64,000 bases of DNA, taken from NCBI RefSeq assembly GCF_009663465.1, contig NZ_QXHU01000001.1, positions 236,198-300,197 on the forward strand, given 5' to 3'. Every line of letters starts with the position of its first letter. Within the stretch, counting starts at the first letter, position 1. The notes under the pieces were generated by a model. That model was not told the origin of the DNA, did no database searches, and saw nothing but the letters and a program-made list of their open reading frames with translations. The translations under genes were made by a program, and so were the position numbers. The DNA is from Riemerella anatipestifer (GTDB taxonomy: Bacteria > Bacteroidota > Bacteroidia > Flavobacteriales > Weeksellaceae). Shown in pieces: positions 1-9,541 of this stretch.

Positions 1-46
1 TGATTTGTGTGGTGAGATGTTTTAATTCTTCTACTGATTTTGCCAT
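1..46 (-). CDS. Transketolase, N-terminal fragment (runs off the window)
   Basis: The reverse strand from an ATG at position 46 reads MAKSVEELKHLTTQI before leaving the window. This matches the usual opening of the split or full-length Bacteroidetes transketolase, which begins with an 'EEL..LTTQ' helix ahead of the thiamine-diphosphate-binding domain. The gene starts only 18 bases after the stop of the symporter upstream on the same strand, so the two are probably co-transcribed. Only 15 residues are visible, so the identification is a recognition call and not a domain assignment. Confidence 0.55.
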   Translation of the reverse strand, partial: MAKSVEELKHLTTQI

Positions 47-64
47 TATAATATAGGTTTAATT

Positions 65-1516
65 TTATTGAAATGATTGTTTTTTACTACTGATGAACCA
101 AAGCCCTACAAAGGTAAGCAATCCGTTGATGATAAGTAATTCTAACCCGATTTGGAAATCGCCAAAAACAAGACTTTGATATTTATCTATTAAAAACGAG
201 ATGATAGGAGCGGCGATACAGATGTAAGGCACTAGCTTATCTTTAACCGTTCTTTTAGTGAAAATCCCAAAAGCGAAAAGCCCAAGTAGAGGTCCATAGG
301 TAAAGCCTGCTAATTTAAGGATAAGACCTATCATAGAATTATCGTTAATCCATTTAAAAATGAGTACCATTATTAAAAATAATACTGCCACCCAAAGGTG
401 TACTCTCTTTCTAAATTTTTCTTTTTCTGAAGCGGAGATATTTTTTTCTTTCAGCCCAAATATATCAATACAAAGAGATGAAGTAAGTGCCGTCATAGCT
501 CCATCAGCACTAGGGAATAGGGCAGAAATAAGAGCAATGATAAAAATAATAGAAATAAATGGCGGCATATGGTTAAGAGCTACATTTGGGAATAGCTGGT
601 CTCCTGTGCTAGAAATATTCTCTTGTATGCCGTAAAGGTGTAACAGTCCACCCATATAAAGGAATAATGAAATAACACCCAGCAATATAAATCCTAGAGT
701 TACCATATTTTTCTGACTGTCTTTTAGGTTGGTTACCGAGATAGACTTTTGCATCATTTCTTGGTCAATTCCAGTCATTGTAATGGTAATGAATGCTCCC
801 GCTAGGATTTGTTTAATGAAGAACCCTTTATCATTAACATTGGTGTCAAACACTTTAGTATAACCTTGTTCACTCATTGCGGTGAAACTATCTGCGATAT
901 TCAGTCCTAAATGATTAAGCATATAGAAGGTACACACAATAAGTCCTAATAGCATTCCTGTAGTTTGTAGAGTGTCTGTCCATACGATGGTTTTTACGCC
1001 GCCTTCGTAGGTGTAGAGGATAATCATTACTAAAATAATGAGAGTAGTTACAATGAAAGGAACGCCAAGGCTATCCAAAATAGTCATTTGTAAAATATTA
1101 ACCACTAAATAAAGCCTCGCCGTAGCACCTACCAAACGAGATACAATAAAAATAGAAGCACCTGATTTATAAGATAAAGCTCCCATTCTTTGTTGAAGGT
1201 ACCCATAAATAGAGGTTAGTTTTAGTCTGTAATAAAGAGGTAATAAGACATATGCAATTACAATGTATCCTATGAGGTATCCTATGGTAATTTGTAGGTA
1301 ATGGAAACTGTCTTTTCCCACCTGTCCAGGTACACTTACAAAGGTAACTCCAGAGAGAGAAGTCCCTATCATACCGAACGCTACCAAAATCCAATTACTA
1401 CTCCTATTGCCTATAAAAAAACTATCATTATTGCTTCCTTTACCTGTTCTATAAGCTACCCATAGTAGAATGCCAAAATAGGCAATAATAATTCCTAGTA
1501 AGAGAATTGGCGACAT
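65..1516 (-). CDS. Sodium:solute symporter (SSS family)
   Basis: This 483-residue integral membrane protein has about 13 hydrophobic segments, the length and topology of the sodium/solute symporter family that imports sugars, sialic acid, amino acids or other small solutes with Na+. The N-terminal part carries the family's 'F..G.R...W...G....T..S..TF' region (about residues 34-60). The C-terminus ends with a short basic tail. The substrate cannot be read from the sequence. The start at 1516 is the first ATG, in front of a strongly hydrophobic first helix. The downstream neighbour on the same strand is a probable transketolase, so a carbohydrate substrate is possible but is only inferred from context. 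Confidence 0.85.
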   Translation of the reverse strand: MSPILLLGIIIAYFGILLWVAYRTGKGSNNDSFFIGNRSSNWILVAFGMIGTSLSGVTFVSVPGQVGKDSFHYLQITIGYLIGYIVIAYVLLPLYYRLKLTSIYGYLQQRMGALSYKSGASIFIVSRLVGATARLYLVVNILQMTILDSLGVPFIVTTLIILVMIILYTYEGGVKTIVWTDTLQTTGMLLGLIVCTFYMLNHLGLNIADSFTAMSEQGYTKVFDTNVNDKGFFIKQILAGAFITITMTGIDQEMMQKSISVTNLKDSQKNMVTLGFILLGVISLFLYMGGLLHLYGIQENISSTGDQLFPNVALNHMPPFISIIFIIALISALFPSADGAMTALTSSLCIDIFGLKEKNISASEKEKFRKRVHLWVAVLFLIMVLIFKWINDNSMIGLILKLAGFTYGPLLGLFAFGIFTKRTVKDKLVPYICIAAPIISFLIDKYQSLVFGDFQIGLELLIINGLLTFVGLWFISSKKQSFQ

Positions 1517-1673
1517 ACGAAAATCATTTTTCTATAAACATCGCAAAGATAACTTTTTCTTGTGGGGTAAAAAAATAGAGGCTTTAGAAATTTCCAAAAA
1601 AACAAGAGATGAGATGTTGCCGTAAGAGAAATAAATACCTAAGTATAATTTTTACAATGAGTTTAAAAAACGT

Positions 1674-1681
1674 TATTTTTG
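1674..1681 (+). promoter_or_regulatory. -7 box of the hemN promoter (TATTTTTG), nearly leaderless
   Basis: TATTTTTG matches the Bacteroidetes -7 consensus TAnnTTTG and ends only four bases before the hemN ATG. Transcription would begin at or very near the start codon, giving a leaderless or almost leaderless message. No good -33 TTG lies at the expected 17-20 base spacing (TTTACA is there instead). Confidence 0.5.
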
Positions 1682-1685
1682 CAAA

Positions 1686-3041
1686 ATGAATTCACTAATA
1701 GATAAATATAATATACCAGGTCCTAGATATACTTCATATCCTACAGTACCTTATTGGGAAGAGGAGAGTTTTACACATCAATCTTGGGAACAGACGGTAA
1801 TAAAATCATTTAAGGAGTCTAAAGACGAAGGAATTTCTATCTACATACATTTGCCATTTTGTGAGCAATTATGTACCTTTTGTGCCTGTCATAAAAGGAT
1901 TACAAAGCAGCACTCTGTAGAAACCCCTTATTTACAATCGGTGATTAAAGAGTGGCAGCTGTACTTGGCTCTTTTTGACGAAAAACCTAAAATCAAGGAA
2001 TTACATTTAGGTGGAGGAACGCCTACTTTTTTCTCGCCTGAAAATTTGAAAATATTGATAGAGGAAATTCTTTCAGGTGGAACAATAGCAGAGAAACCCG
2101 AGTTCTCTTTTGAAGGACACCCTAACAATACCACTAGAGAGCATTTGCAAGTACTTTACGATTTAGGGTTTAGAAGGGTGAGTTTTGGAGTACAAGATTA
2201 TGATGAGAAAGTACAGAAAGCCATCAATAGAGTTCAGCCTTTTGAGAATGTAGAAAAAGTAACCCAATGGGCTAGAAAAATAGGTTACGAAAGTGTTTCT
2301 CACGATTTGGTTTTTGGACTTCCGTTCCATACTTGGGAAAAAATGGAATATACCATAAGAAAAACAATGACTTTGAAACCTGATAGACTGGCGTTTTATT
2401 CTTACGCTCACGTACCTTGGATTAAAGGAGTAGGGCAGAGAGGTTTTGATGAGAATGACCTTCCGTCAGGCGAAGAAAAAAGAAAACTCTACGAGAATGG
2501 AAAGCAACTTTTGGAAGAGTTGGGTTACAAGGAGATAGGAATGGACCATTTTTCACTAGAGCACGATGACCTTTACCAATCTATGCTTAACAAGAAAATC
2601 CATAGGAATTTTATGGGTTATACTTCAGGGAAAACTCAACTTATGGTAGGTCTGGGTATGAGTGCCATTTCTGACTCTTGGTATGCTTTCGCTCAAAATG
2701 AAAAAACGGTAGAAGCCTATCAGCAGCGAGTAGAGAAAGGAGAAATTCCTGTGTTTAGAGGGCATATCCTAACCGATGAAGATTTGAAAATCCGTCGTCA
2801 TATACTCAATATTATGTGTCAGCTAGAGACTTCTTGGACGGAAGCAACGGCTTTTCCAGAGTTAGAAACTACCATAGAAAAACTTAAAGAAATGGAAGCG
2901 GACGGTCTTGTGGAAATATCAGAAAATAAAATCAGAATTACAGAAGCTGGTAAGGCATTCACACGAAATGTAGCAATGACTTTTGATTTGAGAATGTTAA
3001 GAAAAGCTCCAGAAACTAGAATTTTTTCTATGACTGTTTAG
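1686..3041 (+). CDS. hemN: Oxygen-independent coproporphyrinogen III oxidase
   Basis: A 451-residue radical-SAM enzyme that decarboxylates coproporphyrinogen III to protoporphyrinogen IX without oxygen, in haem synthesis in the cytosol. The cluster-binding motif C59-x3-C63-x2-C66 is visible, followed by an extra Cys68 as in true HemN. The early 'PRYTSYPT' stretch (residues 13-20) is typical of HemN and distinguishes it from shorter HemW-type proteins. A GGGTPT SAM-binding element follows the cluster loop. The C-terminal HemN domain (about residues 360-440) is present. Length fits the family (about 450). It is transcribed alone, with the next gene 118 bases downstream. Confidence 0.92.
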   Translation: MNSLIDKYNIPGPRYTSYPTVPYWEEESFTHQSWEQTVIKSFKESKDEGISIYIHLPFCEQLCTFCACHKRITKQHSVETPYLQSVIKEWQLYLALFDEKPKIKELHLGGGTPTFFSPENLKILIEEILSGGTIAEKPEFSFEGHPNNTTREHLQVLYDLGFRRVSFGVQDYDEKVQKAINRVQPFENVEKVTQWARKIGYESVSHDLVFGLPFHTWEKMEYTIRKTMTLKPDRLAFYSYAHVPWIKGVGQRGFDENDLPSGEEKRKLYENGKQLLEELGYKEIGMDHFSLEHDDLYQSMLNKKIHRNFMGYTSGKTQLMVGLGMSAISDSWYAFAQNEKTVEAYQQRVEKGEIPVFRGHILTDEDLKIRRHILNIMCQLETSWTEATAFPELETTIEKLKEMEADGLVEISENKIRITEAGKAFTRNVAMTFDLRMLRKAPETRIFSMTV

Positions 3042-3116
3042 AAGAGTATTGATATTTCTCATTTGTTTAAAATGAAAACAATGGCAAATAAAGTTTATAA
3101 TTATACTGAAAAACAT

Positions 3117-3124
3117 TATATTTG
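3117..3124 (+). promoter_or_regulatory. -7 box of the secDF promoter (TATATTTG)
   Basis: TATATTTG fits TAnnTTTG and lies 35 bases upstream of the secDF ATG in the hemN-secDF intergenic gap. No clear -33 TTG is at the right spacing. Confidence 0.45.
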
Positions 3125-3159
3125 CCGACTATAATTTTTAATGTTGTAAATTACTGAAA

Positions 3160-6033
3160 ATGCAAGGAAAAGGACTTATTACAGTTGTTGCGATTGTTCT
3201 AGGGCTTATTTGTCTTAACGAAATGCTCCCTACTTTTTATGCGAGCAAGGTAGAGAAAGAAGCTAGAGCAATAGCAGGAGACAATCAGGCAAAGTATCAA
3301 AAAGAGATAGATCGTCTGTCTAAAGATACGCTTAATTTATGGTTTACTAAACTTTATTACACAGCAGCTAAAGAGCGTGAAATGAAGTTAGGTCTAGACT
3401 TAAAAGGTGGTATCAATGTGCTTTTGGAAATCAATCAGAGAGATTTGGTGATGGATTTAACTAACTATTCATCTAACCCAATCCTCATAGAAGCACTAGA
3501 TAAAACAGATGTAGCTCAGAGAAACTCTACTAAATCTTATATAGAGGACTTCTTTGTTCAGTTTGATAATGTGAACAAAAGCAAAGGAGCAAACTTAAAG
3601 TTAGCGAGTCCAGAAATATTTGGAACTCAAAAATTAAGTAGTGAAATCAAATTTAATACTACTGATGACGAGGTTAAGTCTATCATCAGAAAGAAAATAG
3701 ATGCTGCGGTAGGTTCTGCTTACGAAGTTATTAGAACTCGTATAGACAAAATGGGAGTTACTCAACCTAATGTTCAGAGAGTACCTGGTACAGGTAGAAT
3801 ATTGGTGGAGATGCCAGGTATTAAAGATATTGACAGAGTAAAGAAAATGCTTCAGACTTCTGCTAAACTTCAGTTTTGGGAAGTTCAGCAAGTACCAGAA
3901 GTTGCTCCTTATTTTGAACAACTTTCCAAATTAGTATTGGCTAAAGGAGATTCTATGGGAGTTGCTAAAACAACCAATTTCCCAGCGTTGCTCAACCTAA
4001 ATACACTTAGAAGTAATGGTGTTGGTAACATTAAGTTAAGCGATACGGCTACGATTAACAAAATTCTTAATAGCTCAGTAGCTTTAGATGCAAGACCAAG
4101 TAATATAAAATATACTAAGTTTCTGTGGGCTTATAAGCCAGAATCTACAGCCCCAGACCACTTGGTGTTATATGCTATCCGTTCTAATATCACAGGTAAA
4201 GCTCCAGTAGATGGTGCGGTGGATAAAGCTAATATCAATTACGACCAAATAGGTAGAGTAGTGGTAGATATGCAGATGGATAATGAAGGGACTAAAGATT
4301 GGAAGATTTTAACAGAGAAGAATGTAGGTAAGCCTGTGGCGGTTACTTTAGATGATAGAGTATATACAGCTCCTAATGTTGTAAATGCGATACCTAACGG
4401 GCGTACACAAATTTCGGGTAACTTTACTCAGGACGAAGCTCAAGACTTAGTAAATGTTTTAAATACAGGTAAATTACCAGCAAGTGCTAAAATTGTACAA
4501 GCGGATGTTGTAGGGCCATCTTTAGGTCAGGCTTCTATTGACGCTGGTATGTGGTCGTTTATTATAGCATTTATCTTTATTGTAGTTTATATCATATTCT
4601 ACTACGGAGGTGCAGGTGTTTATGCTGTAATAGCTATGATTATTAACTTGTTCTATATCTTTGGTATTATGGACTCTATGGACGCTACGCTTACTTTACC
4701 AGGTATTGCGGGTATAGTTCTAACGATGGCGATGGCGGTAGATACCAATGTAATTATCTATGAAAGAACTAAAGAAGAGCTTTTTGCTGGTAAAAACATT
4801 AGAGAGGCTTATCAAGATGGTTTTAAACATGCACTTTCAGCGATTGTAGATGGGCATTTAACTACTTTGCTTACGGCGGTGGTGCTTTACATCTTTGGTA
4901 CAGGGCCTATACAAGGTTTTGCCGTTACGCTTATTATAGGTCTTATTATGACTTTCTTTACATCTGTGTTACTTTCTAGAGTAATGATATTTAGTAGGCT
5001 TAATAAAGGTAAAGGGCTTTCTGTATGGACTTCTGCTACTAAAAATATATTCAGAAATGTATGGATAGCTTTTATAGAAAAGAGAAAATTTGCTTATATT
5101 ATTTCGGGTATTCTTACTGTGGTATGTTTAGCTTCTATAGTGGTAAATGGCTTTAAGCTAGGTGTAGATTTTGAAGGAGGAAGAAACTATGTAGTTAAGT
5201 TTGATAAAACGGTAGATGCTGCAGAGGCTGAAGCTACTTTATCTAAACTATTTCAAACAGAGAGCGGTAAAAATAACTCTGTTGATGTGAAGACATTTGG
5301 AACTTCTAACCAGCTAAAAATTACGACTGATTATAAAATTAATGATGAATCTTTAGCTGCAGACCAAGAGATTGAAGCTAAATTATTTGAAGGATTGAAA
5401 TCTAAGTATCCTTCAGGTTACACATTAGAGAAATTTAAGAGTGCGGAAGGAGATGATTTGGGTATAGTTTCTTCTACTAAGGTAGGACCATCTGTGGCAG
5501 ATGATATTAAGACAGGAGGTACTTTTGCAGTGTTGGCTTCTTTGGTGGGAATATTCATTTATATATTGTTCCGTTTTAGAAGATGGCAGTTTTCTTTGGG
5601 AGCAGTAGCGGCATTATTCCATGACTCTATAATTATTCTCGGGGCTTATTCTTTATTCTATAAAGTAGCACCGTTTAATATGGAAATTAATCAGGACTTT
5701 ATCGCAGCTATCCTTACAGTATTGGGGTACTCTATCAATGACACCGTAATTGTATTTGACCGTATCCGTGAGTACCTTAGAGAAAAGAAATCAGCTACAT
5801 TATCTGGTTTGTTTAATGATTCTATTAGCAGTACTTTAGGTAGAACTTTTAATACTTCGTTTACAGTATTGATGGTAATTTTGGCGATATTTATATTCGG
5901 AGGTGAAAGTTTAAGAGGATTTATGTTCGCCTTATTATTAGGTATAGGTTTTGGTACTTATTCGTCTATATTTATTGCTTCCGCAATTGCTTACGATTTC
6001 TTGAAAGGAAAGAAAAAGGATGAATTGAAATAA
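3160..6033 (+). CDS. secDF: Protein translocase subunit SecDF (fused SecD-SecF)
   Basis: The 957-residue fusion couples the proton-driven SecD and SecF subunits that pull preproteins through SecYEG on the periplasmic side of the inner membrane. The first helix (residues 5-24) is followed by the periplasmic P1 head of SecD, then a six-helix membrane block (about 455-620). SecF begins near residue 640, with the characteristic DFEGG motif near residue 671, and ends with a second six-helix block. The family signatures GLDLKGG (about residue 75) and 'AMAVDTNVIIYER' are visible. The fusion is normal in Bacteroidetes. A strong hairpin terminator follows the stop. Confidence 0.95.
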   Translation: MQGKGLITVVAIVLGLICLNEMLPTFYASKVEKEARAIAGDNQAKYQKEIDRLSKDTLNLWFTKLYYTAAKEREMKLGLDLKGGINVLLEINQRDLVMDLTNYSSNPILIEALDKTDVAQRNSTKSYIEDFFVQFDNVNKSKGANLKLASPEIFGTQKLSSEIKFNTTDDEVKSIIRKKIDAAVGSAYEVIRTRIDKMGVTQPNVQRVPGTGRILVEMPGIKDIDRVKKMLQTSAKLQFWEVQQVPEVAPYFEQLSKLVLAKGDSMGVAKTTNFPALLNLNTLRSNGVGNIKLSDTATINKILNSSVALDARPSNIKYTKFLWAYKPESTAPDHLVLYAIRSNITGKAPVDGAVDKANINYDQIGRVVVDMQMDNEGTKDWKILTEKNVGKPVAVTLDDRVYTAPNVVNAIPNGRTQISGNFTQDEAQDLVNVLNTGKLPASAKIVQADVVGPSLGQASIDAGMWSFIIAFIFIVVYIIFYYGGAGVYAVIAMIINLFYIFGIMDSMDATLTLPGIAGIVLTMAMAVDTNVIIYERTKEELFAGKNIREAYQDGFKHALSAIVDGHLTTLLTAVVLYIFGTGPIQGFAVTLIIGLIMTFFTSVLLSRVMIFSRLNKGKGLSVWTSATKNIFRNVWIAFIEKRKFAYIISGILTVVCLASIVVNGFKLGVDFEGGRNYVVKFDKTVDAAEAEATLSKLFQTESGKNNSVDVKTFGTSNQLKITTDYKINDESLAADQEIEAKLFEGLKSKYPSGYTLEKFKSAEGDDLGIVSSTKVGPSVADDIKTGGTFAVLASLVGIFIYILFRFRRWQFSLGAVAALFHDSIIILGAYSLFYKVAPFNMEINQDFIAAILTVLGYSINDTVIVFDRIREYLREKKSATLSGLFNDSISSTLGRTFNTSFTVLMVILAIFIFGGESLRGFMFALLLGIGFGTYSSIFIASAIAYDFLKGKKKDELK

Positions 6034-6051
6034 AAATTATTATTAAGATAC

Positions 6052-6091
6052 AAAGCCTCCTTTTTATACTGAAAGAAAGGAGGCTTTTTTT
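6052..6091 (+). terminator. Rho-independent terminator after secDF
   Basis: An inverted repeat (AAGCCTCCTTTT pairing with AAGGAGGCTT) is followed by a run of T. It ends 17 bases before the pheA start, so pheA must have its own promoter or depend on read-through. Confidence 0.85.
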
Positions 6092-6107
6092 GTTTGATTT
6101 TTTTGAA

Positions 6108-6953
6108 ATGAATAAAATAGCATTTTTAGGGCCACAGGCTTCTTTTACACAGTTGGCAGCTTCTCAGATTTTTTTGAATGAGGAGCTATTACCTCAAACC
6201 AGTATATTAGACTGTTTTATAGCTTTAGATAAGGGTAAAGTAGATAAAATTGTAGTGCCTTTAGAAAACTCCATAGAGGGCACCGTTTCAGTAACTCTGG
6301 ATTATTTATATGATTTTAAAGATATTACTATCAATACAGAGGTAGTGATGCCTATTTCTCATCATTTAATGGTGCATCCCAATAATACTTTGGTAGAGAA
6401 TATTATTTCTCACCCACAGGCATTAGCCCAAACTTTTCATTTTAGAAGGAATCATTTCAAAGAAGTTTTGACCACAGATTATACTTCTACGGCAGCGGCA
6501 GCAAAATTCGTTTCGGAAAATCCAGATAAACCTTGGGCAGCAGTTGCTAATACTTATGCAGCGAAACTTTACAACCTTAAAATTCTACATTCTAACATAC
6601 AGGATTTTGAACAAAATCATACTCGATTTGTGGTGGTTTCAAAGAAAGGAGGAAATAAGTTAGAACTACCTTGTCAGTCTTTAGCTCAAAAATCAAGTCT
6701 ATTGGTTACTTTACCAACAGACTATGCTGGAGGGTTGCATCAAATTCTATCGGTATTTGCGTGGCGTAAGATGAATTTATCTAAAATAGAAAGCCGAACT
6801 CTAAAAACAGGACTTGGTAATTATTTTTTTTTCATCAATGTTGTAGGAGATTGGGGAAATATCCTTTATCAAAATGCATTGGAAGAATTAGAGTCTATAG
6901 GAGTTAAGGTTAAATTTCTAGGCGATTATAACGAGTATCTTTTAGAAGGCTAG
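6108..6953 (+). CDS. pheA: Prephenate dehydratase
   Basis: A 281-residue monofunctional prephenate dehydratase that converts prephenate to phenylpyruvate in phenylalanine synthesis. The N-terminus 'IAFLGPQASFT' is typical. The catalytic TRF motif is at about residues 174-176, and the C-terminal ACT regulatory domain (about 195-278) carries an ESR element ('KIESRT') linked to phenylalanine feedback. A longer frame opens at a TTG at 6090, but that codon overlaps the upstream terminator tail. The ATG at 6108 gives the standard N-terminus and is preferred. There is no fused chorismate mutase domain. Confidence 0.93.
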   Translation: MNKIAFLGPQASFTQLAASQIFLNEELLPQTSILDCFIALDKGKVDKIVVPLENSIEGTVSVTLDYLYDFKDITINTEVVMPISHHLMVHPNNTLVENIISHPQALAQTFHFRRNHFKEVLTTDYTSTAAAAKFVSENPDKPWAAVANTYAAKLYNLKILHSNIQDFEQNHTRFVVVSKKGGNKLELPCQSLAQKSSLLVTLPTDYAGGLHQILSVFAWRKMNLSKIESRTLKTGLGNYFFFINVVGDWGNILYQNALEELESIGVKVKFLGDYNEYLLEG

Positions 6954-6975
6954 GAAAAAATTGATAACAAAAATA

Positions 6976-7008
6976 AAAAACGGTTTGACAAAAAATCAAA
7001 CCGCTTTA
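6976..7008. terminator. Bidirectional hairpin terminator between pheA and map
   Basis: CGGTTTGA and TCAAACCG form an eight-base stem around a seven-base loop, flanked by A-rich sequence on one side and T-rich on the other. It can serve both convergent genes. Confidence 0.75.
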
Positions 7009-7016
7009 AAATTTAT

Positions 7017-7826
7017 TTAAAAATCTATATTAAAAGGTTCTTCTTCTGTACTACTAATGCCTAGTGCTTCGTAGATATATTTAAAGGTAGAGAGTAAAAC
7101 AGGTCTTCCACCGATGATACATACATTATGCTCAAAGTGTGCTGAAGGAAGGTTATCTTTAGTAGTTACCGTCCAGCCATCACTATGGAAAACCACCTCG
7201 TGAGTTCCCATGTTAATCATAGGTTCTATGGCTAGAGCAATACCGTCTTTTAGTACCTTTCCACTTCCTTTTCTACCGTAGTTAGGTACTTGTGGGTCTT
7301 CGTGCATTTTTCTGCCTAAACCATGCCCTACAAGTTCTTTTACTACGCCATAGCCATGAGCTTCGCAGTGGCTTTGTATAGCGTGAGAAATATCACCAAC
7401 GCGTTTTCCTCTTACGCATTGTTCTATCCCTTTGTATAAAGATTCTTTGGTTACTTTTAGTAATTCTTTGGTTTCTGGAGCTACTTCTCCTACTTCAAAA
7501 GAGTAAGCGTGGTCGCCATAAAAGCCATTCATATAGACACCACAATCTACAGAAAGTATATCGCCCTCTTTAAGAGGAGTATCATTAGGAATACCGTGTA
7601 CCACTTCTGAATTTGGCGAAATACAAAGATTTTTAGGAAAGCCATACATTCCTAGAAAAGCAGGTTCTCCACCGTGGTCTTTTATGTATTCCGCGGCTAG
7701 AGTATCCAAATGATTGGTGGTAACACCTGGTTTTATTTCCTTTGCTAACATACCCAAAGTTTTGGAAACTAATTGGGCACTCTCCTTCATCAATCTTAGC
7801 TCCTCAATCGTCTTAAGTTGTATCAT
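7017..7826 (-). CDS. map: Type I methionine aminopeptidase
   Basis: The 269-residue enzyme removes the initiator methionine from nascent proteins. The metal ligands of the pita-bread fold are recognisable: the two aspartates in 'SVDCGVYMNGFYGDHA', the histidine in 'GHGLGRKMHE', and glutamates in 'AIEPMINMG' and near the C-terminus. A short C-terminal extension ('SSTEEEPFNIDF') goes slightly beyond the usual 250-260 residues. The gene follows the HAD phosphatase gene on the same strand with a 24-base gap, suggesting a two-gene unit. Confidence 0.93.
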   Translation of the reverse strand: MIQLKTIEELRLMKESAQLVSKTLGMLAKEIKPGVTTNHLDTLAAEYIKDHGGEPAFLGMYGFPKNLCISPNSEVVHGIPNDTPLKEGDILSVDCGVYMNGFYGDHAYSFEVGEVAPETKELLKVTKESLYKGIEQCVRGKRVGDISHAIQSHCEAHGYGVVKELVGHGLGRKMHEDPQVPNYGRKGSGKVLKDGIALAIEPMINMGTHEVVFHSDGWTVTTKDNLPSAHFEHNVCIIGGRPVLLSTFKYIYEALGISSTEEEPFNIDF

Positions 7827-7850
7827 AAATGATTATTTTTATGAACTTTT

Positions 7851-8282
7851 TTACCAAAAAAGCCCTTTTTTCTTTTCTTTTTTTAGTTTAGAATATGCCA
7901 AAACTTCTTTTCCTTCTACTCTGAATTCTATTTTATCTTTAATGATATTATAGACTTCGCCCCAACCTGGAAACCCCCCAAGGTTTCTATCATCAATAAA
8001 TAAATCTGCATCAAGTTTTCTACTTTGTGTAGCACTATCAAAAACTTCCCCTTCAAAACTAGAGTTGATAGCATAAAATTCTAGTCCATTTTTTCTACAA
8101 AATTCTACGGCTTCGTCTAGAGTTTTTCCGCTACGGTAAGTCCATAGTATTAGTCTATAGCCTTCCATTTGAAGTTTTTTTAGAGTTTCAAATGCAAAAA
8201 CTTTAGGTTTCCCTATTTTTGGGTAAGCGTCTTCTACGATAGTGCCATCAAAATCTATGGCTAATTTTTTATTGTTAAGCAT
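7851..8282 (-). CDS. HAD-like phosphatase (BT0820-type small hydrolase)
   Basis: A 143-residue single-domain HAD protein. Motif I is complete (D10-x-D12-G-T), a Ser/Thr-containing motif II follows ('LILWTYRSG'), and motif IV appears as 'FIDDRNLGG'. It lacks a cap domain, like the Bacteroides BT0820 family, whose cellular substrate is unknown. The gene lies immediately upstream of map. It ends with a lysine-rich tail. The function is a phosphoesterase by family; no substrate can be proposed. Confidence 0.7.
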   Translation of the reverse strand: MLNNKKLAIDFDGTIVEDAYPKIGKPKVFAFETLKKLQMEGYRLILWTYRSGKTLDEAVEFCRKNGLEFYAINSSFEGEVFDSATQSRKLDADLFIDDRNLGGFPGWGEVYNIIKDKIEFRVEGKEVLAYSKLKKEKKKGLFW

Positions 8283-8472
8283 ATACTTAGGTATTAAAAT
8301 CTTAATGAGCTACAAATATAGTTATAAATGTATATTTTTCAAGTATTATCTTTTATATTTAAGGAGAGTAGGCTTTGTTTATTCCTCAATATACAAAGGG
8401 TTTTATTGGAAATGGGATGGTGAGATAATAAGTTTAGCACTCTGTCGTTCTACTAAAATTTAATCAATTGTT

Positions 8473-8480
8473 TAACTTTG
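8473..8480 (+). promoter_or_regulatory. Candidate -7 box (TAACTTTG) for the barrel gene
   Basis: TAACTTTG matches TAnnTTTG and lies 64 bases upstream of the 8545 ATG. No convincing -33 element accompanies it. Confidence 0.4.
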
Positions 8481-8544
8481 GCAAGCCTTTTGATTACAAA
8501 GTTATTGTAAAAAACAAATTTTATAAAATTAAAAAATTGGAATT

Positions 8545-9148
8545 ATGAAAAAATTATTTTTAGGATTAGCGGTAGTAGCTGGTTCATTTGCATTTGGACA
8601 ACAATTTGGAGCAAAAGCAGGTTTAAATGTATCTTCTATCTCTAAGGGAGGCTATGGTGATACTAAAGCTAAAGTAGGCTATTACGCTGGGGTATTTCTA
8701 AACGCTCCTATATCAGAGAGTTTTAGTATTCAGCCTGAGGTGCTTTATAATAATTTGGGTTCTAAAACTACAATGAATGTTCCTATATTAGGAAAAGCAG
8801 AAACGAAATTAAACTTAGACTATATCTCGGTTCCTGTAATGTTCCAGTATAAGGCAACACCAGAGTTTTATTTAGAAGCTGGATTTAGTGGGAGCAAATA
8901 CTAAAACTTCTTACGAAACGCCTCTTGGGTCGGGGAAAATCCCTGCAGAACTTAATAAGGATAATTATAATGGATTTAATTTTGGTATGGGGTTAGGTCT
9001 AGGGTTTAATATTACGCCAAATATAGGTATTAATGCTAGGTATGTAGCTGGTTTTACAGACATTAATAAAAACGGAACAATTTCTGTATCAAATAATGCA
9101 ACTAACAAAAACAATACTTTCCAAGTAGGTTTAGGAGTTAAATTTTAA
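8545..9148 (+). pseudogene. Outer-membrane beta-barrel protein (porin-like), frameshifted
   Basis: Two adjoining frames together encode a small PorT/OMP-type beta-barrel. The first (8545-8904) starts with a signal peptide ('KKLFLGLAVVAGSFAFGQ') and the phrase 'FGAKAGLNVSSIS', then breaks after 'FYLEAG'. The second (from about 8888 in another frame) continues with 'GANTKTSYE' and ends in a normal barrel C-terminus ('FQVGLGVKF', terminal Phe). Compared with the intact paralogue at 56689-57312, about four or five residues are missing at the junction. The phase needs a loss of 3n+2 bases, for example 14. This may be a true mutation, a contingency switch or an assembly error. A terminator follows. 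Confidence 0.75.
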
Positions 9149-9166
9149 GAAATATTTTATCAAAAA

Positions 9167-9199
9167 GAAAGCTGAGAGGGAAACTTCTCAGCTTTTTTA
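9167..9199 (+). terminator. Rho-independent terminator after the barrel gene
   Basis: AAGCTGAGAG pairs with CTTCTCAGCTT across a short loop and is followed by six T. Confidence 0.8.
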
Positions 9200-9541
9200 T
9201 TTATGTTGATATGGAAAAAAAAGAACTGTCTTTTTTATGAAGAATAAAAAAAGAAAAATCAGAAAAGACTTTTCCTTTTTTGTTATTTTTATAAAACACT
9301 ATTGATAATTTATTCATTAAAAAAGAGTTAAACTTTATTTAGAGCTTTTATTGATAGGTAAATTACAGAAAGACATAAAAAAACAAATCATCAGTATTAG
9401 TAAATCTTACAATATATTTCTTTCAAAAACATAACACAAAAACGGAAGCGTAACGAAAAATAGCCCAATTAGCAAGCAAAAAATTAAAAGTCCTACTCCC
9501 ACTTTTGTTGTTAATTATATTTATATCAAACTAATATTAGT
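9200..9541. other. Intergenic stretch with no recognisable feature
   Basis: About 340 bases of AT-rich sequence lie between the barrel terminator and the end of rluB. I see no open frame of useful length, no tRNA-like fold and no strong hairpin here. Confidence 0.5.

Noticed and set aside
360..635. Plus-strand frame antisense to the SSS symporter
   Set aside because: It is a shadow of a well-supported gene. The same holds for the other antisense frames inside hemN, icd, aspS, typA, ffh and prmC.
8242..8463. 73-residue frame upstream of the barrel gene
   Set aside because: It starts inside the HAD gene on the other strand, is dominated by Tyr, Phe and Lys from AT-rich DNA and has no recognisable domain.
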